DNA from: Bacteroidota bacterium
Lineage (GTDB): Bacteria > Bacteroidota > Bacteroidia > Bacteroidales > Dysgonomonadaceae
Direction: 5' to 3'
DNA: 30,484 bases
NCBI GenBank assembly: GCA_023418255.1
Contig: JAEZZZ010000071.1
Location: 1-30,484, forward strand
Notes under the pieces: model-generated
What the model was told of the DNA's origin: nothing
What the model saw: the letters and a program-made list of their open reading frames with translations, nothing else
Database searches by the model: none
Made by a program: the position numbers and the translations under genes
Shown here: positions 23,132-30,484 of the stretch, piece after piece
Position numbering within the stretch: the stretch's first letter is position 1
Layout: each line of letters opens with the position of its first letter

Positions 23132-25804
23132 ATGGTCTCTCTTTTTTTTCAAATAGAGTATCAAGTACACGAAGGACAACAAGTGTACTTATGTGGCTCC
23201 ATTCCCGAATTGGGAAATCTCGATGAAACTAAAGCTGTGTTGATGCAAAATGATAATCATGTCTGGCATTATGCTTGTGAAACAGGAACCAAAGGAGCGT
23301 TGAGCTACTATTATTTTATACGAGAAGATAAGTGCAACGTGCGAACGGAGTGGGGAAAGCACCGAACTTTTTCTATTGAGCAAGAAGCGTGCTTTATTTT
23401 TCACGATCACTGGAAAGAAAGGCCATTCCATCAATACCTTTATTCAAGTGTTTTTACCGACAGTATCTTTCATCATAAAATCACCAAAAATGAAAAAACG
23501 AAATATTACAAAAGAACGATTTTGTTAAATGTGATTTGTCCTTATGTCCAACGTAACGAACAGGTCTGCATCATCGGCGAGAACGAAACATTGGGAAATT
23601 GGCAAGTAGAAAAAGCCATCCCACTATCTCACATTTCGCAAAGCGAATGGCAAATTGTGCTAAATGCCGATGATTTTATAAAAGATACGGCGTATAAATT
23701 CGTCATTATCAATCCAAAAAAAAAGGAAAACCTGCATTGGGAAGAGGGTGAAAACCGAACACTGAGAATCAATCGAAACAGGAAAGAAAAAAGTGTGACG
23801 GCCGAAACATCATTGACATATCGCTATCCCAATTTTCAATTTAAAGGAGCGGGGACAGCCATTCCTGTTTTTTCACTTCGCAGCGACCAAAGTTTTGGAA
23901 TAGGAGATTTTTTCGATCTGAAAAAAATGATTGATTGGGCGGCTCTCACCCATCAACAGCTGATTCAAGTACTTCCAATAAACGACACTACCACATGCAA
24001 AGATTGGCGCGATTCGTATCCTTACAGCGCGATTTCGATTTATGCGCTGCACCCCATATATTTAGGCTGCACGCAATTTCCTCTAAAAGACAAACCAAAA
24101 TACAAGCGATACCTAAAACAGGCAGAAACATTAAACAAACTTCCGGAATTAGACTACGAAAAGGCACTAAAACTAAAAACACAATACACACAAGACCTCT
24201 TTGAACAAGAAGAAAAAGAGGTGTTGAGGAGCAGAAAATACAAATCGTTTTGCAAGAAAAATGAAGTCTGGCTCTTTCCATATAGTTGTTACTGCTATTT
24301 AAGAGATAAATTCAACACGGCAGATTTCTCTCAATGGGGCGAATATGCAAACTACAACAAAGCAGGATTGCAGCAAATGATACAAAACGACACGATGGCA
24401 AAAAAAGCCCTTCGCTATCACTCGTTTGTGCAGTTTTTACTGCATACGCAATTGTCCGAAATAAAAAAATATGCCCACAAAATGGGTGTGGGACTCAAAG
24501 GCGATATTCCCATTGGTATCAATCGCGACAGCGTAGAGGCATGGACAGAAGCTCATCTGTTTAACATGGACACGCAAACCGGTGCACCACCTGACGATTT
24601 TTCCGTTCATGGACAAAACTGGGGCTTCCCCACCTACAATTGGCGCACAATGCGCAAAGATAACTATCAGTGGTGGAAAAATCGTTTTCATAAAATATCC
24701 GATTATTTCGATGCCTATCGCATAGACCATATTTTAGGCTTTTTCCGTATTTGGGAAATACCTCTGGATGCCGTACAAGGTACGCTTGGACATTTTAGCC
24801 CCGCCCTACCCTATTGCAAAGAAGAACTTTTGCAACAAGGTTTTTCTTTTGATGAAAAGCGAATGGTTAAGCCATTTATTGATGAAAATTTCTTATATGA
24901 CACATTCGGAGAATATACCGATTTGGTTAAACAAGAGTATTTAGAGGATATCGGCAACAAGCAGTATCAATTAAAAGAACATTGCAATACACAAAGAAAA
25001 ATTAGTCTTCTTTTCAGCGAAAAACGAGATAAAAAAAATAAGAAAACAGAGGAAGGTCTTTACAAGCTGTCTGCCAATGTGCTTTTTGTTCGCGACCGAG
25101 AAGATCCAGGCAAATTTCATCCCCGCATTACGGCTCAATATACATATTCCTATCGCTGTTTAGATGAACAATCCAAAGAAATTTTCAACCGTATATACGA
25201 TGATTTTTTCTACCACCGTCACAACTACTTCTGGCGCGAACAGGCAACACAAAAATTACCGGAACTAATTTCCTCAAACAACATGTTGGTTTGTGGCGAA
25301 GATTTAGGCATGGTCCCTTCTTGTGTTCCTTCTGTAATGAAAGAGTTACAGATTTTAAGCTTAGAAATTCAACGGATGCCCAAAGAGCCATATACCGCAT
25401 TCACGCGTTTGAAAAACATACCCTATCTTTCGGTTTGCAGTCCATCAACACACGACATGTCTCCCATACGCTTATGGTGGCACGAAAATCGAGATCTCAC
25501 ACAAAAATATTATAACGAAATATTGGGAATGGAAGGCAAAGCACCTGACGAATGCAGCGCCGATGTGTGCAAAAAGATACTGGAACTTCACACACAATCA
25601 GCTGCCATGTGGACAATTATTCCGCTACAAGATTGGTTTTCAATGGATGAAGCCATTCGCCACCCCAATCCGCAAGAGGAACGCATCAATATTCCCTCTA
25701 ATCCACAACACTACTGGCGCTATAGGATGCATATTTCGCTAGACGATTTGTTGAAACAAAAGAATTTTAATAGGTCTGTCAAAGAGTTGACTAAGCGAAA
25801 ATAG
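23132..25804 (+). CDS. malQ: 4-alpha-glucanotransferase, DPE2-type, with two CBM20-like domains
   Basis: The 890-residue GH77 enzyme moves glucosyl or dextrinyl units between alpha-1,4-glucans in maltose, maltodextrin and glycogen metabolism. No signal peptide is present, so it is cytoplasmic. Two N-terminal starch-binding CBM20-like domains are seen (about 1-110, with VYLCGSIPELGNLDETKAV; about 128-240, with VCIIGENETLGNWQVEKA). GH77 follows from about 250. Catalytic residues: Asp532 in AYRIDHILGF (nucleophile), Glu723 in CGEDLG (acid/base) and Asp775 in STHDM. The Asp-Glu distance is 191 residues against 48 in E. coli MalQ, so an insertion of about 140 residues is present, the hallmark of plant DPE2-like enzymes. 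Start is ATG 23132; transcribed alone. Confidence 0.93.
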   Translation: MVSLFFQIEYQVHEGQQVYLCGSIPELGNLDETKAVLMQNDNHVWHYACETGTKGALSYYYFIREDKCNVRTEWGKHRTFSIEQEACFIFHDHWKERPFHQYLYSSVFTDSIFHHKITKNEKTKYYKRTILLNVICPYVQRNEQVCIIGENETLGNWQVEKAIPLSHISQSEWQIVLNADDFIKDTAYKFVIINPKKKENLHWEEGENRTLRINRNRKEKSVTAETSLTYRYPNFQFKGAGTAIPVFSLRSDQSFGIGDFFDLKKMIDWAALTHQQLIQVLPINDTTTCKDWRDSYPYSAISIYALHPIYLGCTQFPLKDKPKYKRYLKQAETLNKLPELDYEKALKLKTQYTQDLFEQEEKEVLRSRKYKSFCKKNEVWLFPYSCYCYLRDKFNTADFSQWGEYANYNKAGLQQMIQNDTMAKKALRYHSFVQFLLHTQLSEIKKYAHKMGVGLKGDIPIGINRDSVEAWTEAHLFNMDTQTGAPPDDFSVHGQNWGFPTYNWRTMRKDNYQWWKNRFHKISDYFDAYRIDHILGFFRIWEIPLDAVQGTLGHFSPALPYCKEELLQQGFSFDEKRMVKPFIDENFLYDTFGEYTDLVKQEYLEDIGNKQYQLKEHCNTQRKISLLFSEKRDKKNKKTEEGLYKLSANVLFVRDREDPGKFHPRITAQYTYSYRCLDEQSKEIFNRIYDDFFYHRHNYFWREQATQKLPELISSNNMLVCGEDLGMVPSCVPSVMKELQILSLEIQRMPKEPYTAFTRLKNIPYLSVCSPSTHDMSPIRLWWHENRDLTQKYYNEILGMEGKAPDECSADVCKKILELHTQSAAMWTIIPLQDWFSMDEAIRHPNPQEERINIPSNPQHYWRYRMHISLDDLLKQKNFNRSVKELTKRK

Positions 25805-25838
25805 ATTTCATAAAAGGTTGAACATATCGTTGTGGCGA

Positions 25839-25858
25839 CGTTCTTTTCCAAAAGAATG
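25839..25858. repeat. Short palindrome after malQ
   Basis: CGTTCTTTTCCAAAAGAATG is an inverted repeat (nine potential pairs, one G-T) starting 35 bases after the malQ stop. It has no T-run and is at best a weak terminator or RNA end. Confidence 0.3.
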
Positions 25859-25908
25859 CCCGGATTTATCTTGCCATAATTCAGCAAAAAAGAAAAGATG
25901 GTTTATTA

Positions 25909-25941
25909 TTTAAATCATACAAATAAATTATGTAAATTTGC
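25909..25941 (+). promoter_or_regulatory. Promoter for the ispE - S9 peptidase - phosphatase operon
   Basis: TAAATTTGC (25933-25941) fits the -7 consensus, with TTTA (25909-25912) twenty bases upstream. Transcription would begin only about eight bases before the ispE ATG, giving a very short leader. Confidence 0.58.
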
Positions 25942-25956
25942 AATAAATAAATAAAA

Positions 25957-26790
25957 ATGATTTGCTTTCCAAACGCTAAAATAAATCTCGGGCTAAACGT
26001 CGTATCAAGAAGAGCAGACGGTTACCACAACATCGAAACCATCTTTTATCCCATCGGTTTAAAAGACGCGTTGGAAATCATTCCAATGCAAACAAAAGCA
26101 AGTGCCACACAAAATAAGAGCTATCGTTTTTTTGAATCAGGAATGGAAATCGGTGGAAACCTCGAGGATAACTTGGTAATAAGAGCATGGAAAGTGGTGA
26201 AGAAAGAGTGCGACATCCCCCCTATAGACATTCACTTGCTGAAAAAAATTCCTTTTGGTGCCGGGCTGGGTGGTGGCTCATCCGACGCGGCATTTATGCT
26301 TAAATTGCTCAACACTCACTTCTCCCTAGGCTATTCCGAAGAAGATTTGCGTCAACGTGCATCAACTATTGGTGCCGACTGCCCTTTCTTTGTTGTAAAT
26401 AAACCGGCATTTGCCTCGGGCATCGGTGAACATCTGGAAGAGATAGTCCTTAGTTTGGACAATTACTTTTTTGTATTGATCAAGCCCAATTGCTTTATCT
26501 CTACACAAACGGCTTATGCAATGGTCACACCCACAAGCCCGACAGTTTCGTTAAAAGAGATTATTAAACATCCTGTTTCGGAATGGAAGGAGACGATGAA
26601 AAATGATTTCGAAGCATCGGTTTTCAAAAAATTTCCCGAAATTTGCAACATAAAGGAAAAACTATACGATTTGGGTGCCATTTATGCATCCATGAGTGGC
26701 TCAGGCTCCTCTGTTTTTGCTCTGTTTGAATCTGAAATAGAGATCGAAAAATATTTTTCGAAGCAGTTTGTTTGGACAAATAAAAAATGA
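25957..26790 (+). CDS. ispE: 4-diphosphocytidyl-2-C-methyl-D-erythritol kinase
   Basis: The 277-residue GHMP-family kinase phosphorylates CDP-methylerythritol in the non-mevalonate (MEP) isoprenoid pathway. The catalytic Lys8 lies in PNAKINLGL, the ATP-binding glycine loop is PFGAGLGGGSSDAA (99-112), the catalytic Asp141 lies in GADCPFF, and the C-terminal motif SMSGSGSSVFALF closes the GHMP fold. Length is normal. Its TGA overlaps the ATG of the next gene (ATGA at 26787-26790), so translational coupling is likely. The start follows a promoter with almost no leader. Confidence 0.95.
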   Translation: MICFPNAKINLGLNVVSRRADGYHNIETIFYPIGLKDALEIIPMQTKASATQNKSYRFFESGMEIGGNLEDNLVIRAWKVVKKECDIPPIDIHLLKKIPFGAGLGGGSSDAAFMLKLLNTHFSLGYSEEDLRQRASTIGADCPFFVVNKPAFASGIGEHLEEIVLSLDNYFFVLIKPNCFISTQTAYAMVTPTSPTVSLKEIIKHPVSEWKETMKNDFEASVFKKFPEICNIKEKLYDLGAIYASMSGSGSSVFALFESEIEIEKYFSKQFVWTNKK

Positions 26791-29357
26791 TAAATAAAAT
26801 AAACATGAATATGAAAAAACAAGGTATCGGTCTCTTAATTATTCTTGCATGCATCTTTTCTCAAAATGGAAAAGCACAAAAAAGCATCTCGCCGCAAAAG
26901 CTACACGCTCTTTCACCCATTCAGGTGTCGCTTCCGGTGATGCTAGACAGTATCAATCTGAAACAGAAGAGATTCACCAAAGAATCGCTTCTCGATTATA
27001 ATATATCATTCCCGCAACATGCACGATTCAACACGATTTTACAATCCGATGCAAACGACACATTCAATATCCCAAAACCGGAAAAAGGCGATGCCATACA
27101 GTTGATATCATTCTATATAAACGCCGATAGATATGGCAAAGGCACTCTGACCGTTATCTCGCCCAATGCGCTGCAGGTGTGGATGAACAACAAAAAAATA
27201 AAGACAAAACAACAAACGGCGGACAGCCTCCATCGTGCCGATTCGGTAAACGTATCACTTGACGGGTTCCTAAATAATCCTCGCATTGTGATAAAAATGC
27301 TGACATCGGCAGACAATAACATAATCCCCACATTAAAGATAAAAGCGCGGCCAAACAAAGAAGACTCTTTGTTACAATATAGTTTCAACGAAAACCAACA
27401 ACGCCGCATCACCATCGAAGATATCTTAGATGGAAAGCGTGTAACATCCTCCTCCATATCTCCCAATGCAAAATATGTGTTGCTACACTTGCAAGAAACA
27501 TTTCCCGGTGGCAAAACCGTGCACTACCATCAAGTATATGATATTCGAAGCAAGCGCGTCATTCTCTCCGAAATGGCAACACGGAAACAACTAAAATGGA
27601 TGCCCCAATCGGATGTGCTTTGGTATATTGCCAATGGTGAAAATGGAAAAACCATGTACTGCCTTAATCCGGCAACCGCGGAAACAAAAAAACTGGCGGA
27701 GCATCTTCCCGACGAAACGTTTTACATGGCTCCCGACGAAAAGTCGATATTCTATTCCACCAAAGAGACGGTTTCATCTTCCTCTCCCAAAGGGTTAAAA
27801 AGACTCATCGGCATCGGCGACAGACAGTCGAACTACCGCGACAGGTATTTTTTGTATCAATATTTCTTTGAAACCGGATTGGCACAAAACCTCACTTTTG
27901 GTCAAAAAAGCGCAGTCCTCAACGACATCACAAAAGATGCCACGCGAATTTTATTTTCCGTTACAGAAGAAGATTTATCGGAACGTCCTTTCAGAAAAAG
28001 CTCTATGTATATGTTGCATCTCCCGACCATGCAGATGGATACCCTCTGGGAAAAACAATCCTACGCCTATTCGGCACAGTTTTCTCCCGACGAAAAAAAC
28101 ATCCTTATACATGGGGCACCGGAAGCTTTTGAGAGCATTGGGGCAAAAGTACTGAAAAATCAGATTGCCAACAGTTACGACACCCAATCATTTATGATGC
28201 ATCTCGCGACAAAAAGAGTTGAACCGCTTACACGTGACTTTGATCCCACCATCGATGCTCAACAATGGTGTCATACCGACGGCCATATCTACTATCGCGT
28301 ACAAGATAAAGAGTGCGAAAACGTGTATCGTTACAATACCCAATCACGAAAATTTGAAAAATTGTCACTGCAGGAAGATGTAATCCGCTCGTTTAGCATT
28401 GCCTCAAACGCTCCTTGGGCAACATATACCGGCGTAAGCGCGTCAAACTCCAACAGATGCTATTTACTAAGCTTGAAAACATTGGAATCGCGTCTTATTT
28501 CCGATCCCTACGACAGTAGATTGCAAGAATTGAACTTAGGCGAAGTAAATGAGTGGAATTTCAAAAGTAGCTATGGCGACACCATTGAGGGACGATTTTA
28601 TCTCCCTCCAAACTTTAACCCGCAGAAAAAATATCCGCTCATCGTCTATTATTATGGAGGCACCTCTCCCACGCAACGCGTGTTCGAAAGCACCTATCCG
28701 CTCCATGTATATGCGGCACAAGACTACGTAGTGTACACACTAAACCCGAGTGGAACAACCGGATATGGGCAAGAATTTGCGGCACGCCATGTGAACGCTT
28801 GGGGTAAACAAACTGCCGAAGAAATCATTGAAGGCGTGAAAAAGTTTGTAGCAGCGCATCCTTTTGTAGATGGCTCAAAAATCGGCAACATCGGTGCTTC
28901 GTACGGCGGATTTATGACACAATATCTAATCACACAAAGCGATATATTCGCCGCGTCAGTTTCGCATGCCGGCATCAGCAACATCACAAGCTATTGGGGA
29001 GAAGGATACTGGGGATACTCATACAGCGCCGGCGCAAGTGCAGGAAGTTTTCCATGGAACAATCCTGAAATGTATGTGCGACAAAGCCCTCTCTTCCATG
29101 CCGATAAAATAACGACTCCACTGTTGCTACTGCACGGAACAGCAGATACCAACGTTCCTATCGGCGAAAGCATTCAAATGTATAATGCCTTGAAACTGCT
29201 CAACAAACCGGTAGAATTTATTCAGGTGGAAGGTGAAAACCATGCCATTTATCAATATGATAAGCGTATTGCGTGGAATCACGCTATTTATGCTTGGTTT
29301 GCCAAGTGGTTGAAAGGCGATCCACGTTGGTGGGATTCGATGTATCCTGAAAAATAA
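26787..29357 (+). CDS. Secreted S9-family serine peptidase (prolyl oligopeptidase / acylaminoacyl-peptidase-like)
   Basis: The 856-residue protein has an N-terminal signal peptide, best read from Met9 (MKKQGIGLLIILACIF...GKAQ); cleavage after GKA is typical of the phylum. The alternative lipobox ILAC seems less likely. Next come a poorly conserved region, a beta-propeller-like middle part, and the alpha/beta-hydrolase domain (about 600-850). The catalytic triad is Ser705 in GASYGG, Asp787 in GTADTNVP and His819 in GENHAI. It probably acts in the periplasm, trimming peptides for amino acid fermentation. The DPP-IV Glu-Glu substrate motif is not seen, so dipeptidyl-peptidase activity cannot be assumed. 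The first ATG overlaps the ispE stop; Met7 or Met9 may be the true start. Confidence 0.88.
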   Translation: MINKINMNMKKQGIGLLIILACIFSQNGKAQKSISPQKLHALSPIQVSLPVMLDSINLKQKRFTKESLLDYNISFPQHARFNTILQSDANDTFNIPKPEKGDAIQLISFYINADRYGKGTLTVISPNALQVWMNNKKIKTKQQTADSLHRADSVNVSLDGFLNNPRIVIKMLTSADNNIIPTLKIKARPNKEDSLLQYSFNENQQRRITIEDILDGKRVTSSSISPNAKYVLLHLQETFPGGKTVHYHQVYDIRSKRVILSEMATRKQLKWMPQSDVLWYIANGENGKTMYCLNPATAETKKLAEHLPDETFYMAPDEKSIFYSTKETVSSSSPKGLKRLIGIGDRQSNYRDRYFLYQYFFETGLAQNLTFGQKSAVLNDITKDATRILFSVTEEDLSERPFRKSSMYMLHLPTMQMDTLWEKQSYAYSAQFSPDEKNILIHGAPEAFESIGAKVLKNQIANSYDTQSFMMHLATKRVEPLTRDFDPTIDAQQWCHTDGHIYYRVQDKECENVYRYNTQSRKFEKLSLQEDVIRSFSIASNAPWATYTGVSASNSNRCYLLSLKTLESRLISDPYDSRLQELNLGEVNEWNFKSSYGDTIEGRFYLPPNFNPQKKYPLIVYYYGGTSPTQRVFESTYPLHVYAAQDYVVYTLNPSGTTGYGQEFAARHVNAWGKQTAEEIIEGVKKFVAAHPFVDGSKIGNIGASYGGFMTQYLITQSDIFAASVSHAGISNITSYWGEGYWGYSYSAGASAGSFPWNNPEMYVRQSPLFHADKITTPLLLLHGTADTNVPIGESIQMYNALKLLNKPVEFIQVEGENHAIYQYDKRIAWNHAIYAWFAKWLKGDPRWWDSMYPEK

Positions 29358-29385
29358 CAAATAATTTAATAAAAATCAATAACTG

Positions 29386-30192
29386 ATGCAAACAACGATG
29401 TACAAAGAGATCGATATTATAAATATAGTTGAAAAAGTGAAAGAGATTGCTCGCAACACGGGTGAATTTCTGAAAGACGCACAAGCTGAACTGAAAAGCG
29501 AGGACATTAAAATGAAAGCTACACGCAACTATGTGACGCGCATTGATAAAGAGGCCGAACAATTGTTGGTGAAAGAGCTGCGACATGTGCTTCCCGAAGC
29601 CGGTTTTTTGACAGAAGAAGAAACCATTGAGCAAGATGAAAAGCGATATATGTGGTGTATCGACCCGCTGGATGGCACCACCAACTTCATCCACGGAGAC
29701 ACGCCCTACTCTGTAAGCATCGCCCTAATGGACGAAAAAACGACAATTATGGGCGTTGTGTACGACCCTGTGATGAGTGAAATGTATAGTGCCATCGGAA
29801 AAGGGCAAGCCTTTCTGAATCGATATCCCATCAAAGTGAACACCAAAACCGAGTTGGAAAATGGATATATCGGATTCGGCATCCCTTATGAAATTGATGA
29901 AAACGCAAAACGTATCCTAAAAAACACATTTGCACAGTTTCAGAATTGCAGTTTTCGCATCAAAGGTTCGGCGGCATTAGAAATATGCTATGTGGCAAGC
30001 GGTGGTAGCGATGCCTATTTTCACTCGGCATTGTCGCCGTGGGATGTTGCCGCGGCAGCATTTATCTTGGAATGTGCCGGTGGCAAGTGCACCGATTTTT
30101 CGGGTGGCGACGACTACATCTTCGGCAAAGAGATTGTAGCTTCCAATGGTGCCATTCATGATGATATTATGCACCATATTATAAACCAATAA
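29386..30192 (+). CDS. suhB: Inositol monophosphatase family protein
   Basis: The 268-residue magnesium-dependent phosphatase has the metal-binding Glu77 in LTEEET, the motif WCIDPLDGTTNF (Asp93 and Asp96) and the C-terminal SPWDVAAAAFI (Asp220). These are the two signature patterns of the IMPase/FBPase superfamily, and all metal ligands are present. Substrates in this family include inositol-1-phosphate and other sugar or nucleotide phosphates, so the exact substrate is not given by sequence. It lies 28 bases after the peptidase gene and probably shares its transcript. The start could be Met1 (29386) or Met5. The symbol is by family similarity only. Confidence 0.88.
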   Translation: MQTTMYKEIDIINIVEKVKEIARNTGEFLKDAQAELKSEDIKMKATRNYVTRIDKEAEQLLVKELRHVLPEAGFLTEEETIEQDEKRYMWCIDPLDGTTNFIHGDTPYSVSIALMDEKTTIMGVVYDPVMSEMYSAIGKGQAFLNRYPIKVNTKTELENGYIGFGIPYEIDENAKRILKNTFAQFQNCSFRIKGSAALEICYVASGGSDAYFHSALSPWDVAAAAFILECAGGKCTDFSGGDDYIFGKEIVASNGAIHDDIMHHIINQ

Positions 30193-30288
30193 AAAGCGAG
30201 AACGATTTGAACAAAACCCGCATTTTTCAAATGGAAGCAGCACTCCGTTTGAACTAAGAATCCATATCATTCTACGACATAACAACAT

Positions 30289-30307
30289 GTTCGGTGTGTG
30301 ACCGAAC
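30289..30307 (+). terminator. Hairpin after the phosphatase gene
   Basis: GTTCGGT (30289-30295) pairs with ACCGAAC (30301-30307), seven base pairs with loop GTGTG, 97 bases after the stop. No immediate T-run follows, though a T/A-rich stretch does, so it is a weak terminator candidate. Confidence 0.4.
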
Positions 30308-30334
30308 TCACTTATAAACCTTATTTTATAAATA

Positions 30335-30484
30335 GGGTCTGCTGAATAATAGATATTAGTAGTAAAAATCAGCAAATTAGTTGTTTTAAAATTTGCACAA
30401 CTGCAAGAAATTGAGTATTTTTACTTCATAATCCTTGCATTTTATGATACGATACAAGAGTTCCCGACAACTTTCAATTTCAGA
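30335..30484 (+). mobile_element. Left end of an insertion sequence (IS1182/IS5-like), cut by the window edge
   Basis: GGGTCTGCTGAATAA at 30335-30349 resembles the terminal repeat found at the ends of Bacteroidota insertion sequences. An open frame begins at ATG 30444 (MIRYKSSRQLSIS...) and runs off the window. That N-terminus resembles transposases of the IS1182/IS5-like group in this phylum, which commonly begin MI-K/R-Y-x-S-x-R-Q-L. The leader of about 110 bases is AT-rich. The family is called from memory of the pattern and only 13 residues are visible. Confidence 0.55.

Noticed and set aside
22934..23182. 82-codon minus-strand frame in the pta-malQ spacer
   Set aside because: It overlaps the malQ start and promoter, has biased Phe/Lys/Tyr composition of AT-rich spacer and no recognisable motif.

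Overview
The window looks like chromosomal core DNA from an anaerobic, fermentative member of the Bacteroidota, probably order Bacteroidales. The evidence is the phylum-specific promoter motif TAnnTTTG in front of several operons, the near absence of Shine-Dalgarno (SD) sequences, the order rpsU-xer-hpf-tRNAs-tuf-tRNA-Trp-secE-nusG-rplKAJL-rpoBC, and a DPE2-type MalQ. Genus cannot be told from the sequence alone. Both edges lie inside insertion sequences: the 3' end of an IS1595-family transposase at 1-120 and the left end of a second IS, with the first codons of its transposase, at about 30335-30484. The window therefore looks like a unique segment bounded by mobile repeats.

Left part (1-2512): the IS1595-like element abuts, and appears to have truncated, a Fur/PerR-family repressor gene on the minus strand. 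A palindrome in front of that gene could be its own operator. Then come dnaB (replicative helicase) and a small lipoprotein gene.

Central part (2600-17530, all plus strand): the translation and transcription superoperon. It starts with rpsU, a Xer-type tyrosine recombinase gene and hpf. Next are tRNA-Thr(TGT), tRNA-Tyr, tRNA-Gly and tRNA-Thr(GGT), tuf, tRNA-Trp, secE, nusG, rplK, rplA, rplJ, rplL, rpoB and rpoC, closed by a clear intrinsic terminator. Hairpins lie between rplL and rpoB (a strong attenuator candidate), between rpoB and rpoC, and after tuf. The rpsU leader begins with a 10-nt perfect complement of the 16S rRNA 3' tail, which is notable in a phylum whose ribosomes hide that tail. 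hpf and rplJ also carry real SDs.

Right part (17700-30334): aspS (plus) converges through a shared bidirectional terminator on a minus-strand operon pta - 3-hydroxyacyl-CoA-dehydrogenase-like gene - ackA. Pta and AckA make acetate and ATP from acetyl-CoA. The middle gene keeps the Rossmann nucleotide-binding site but seems to have lost most catalytic residues of its family. Divergent from pta is malQ, with two CBM20-like starch-binding domains and a GH77 domain split by an insertion of about 140 residues. Then follow ispE (isoprenoid precursor synthesis), a secreted S9-family serine peptidase overlapping ispE by ATGA, and an inositol-monophosphatase-family gene.

No CRISPR array, prophage, rRNA gene or obvious novel multi-gene system was found. 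The most unusual signals are regulatory (rpsU leader, rplL-rpoB attenuator), the degenerate dehydrogenase between pta and ackA, and the IS-truncated Fur-family regulator.
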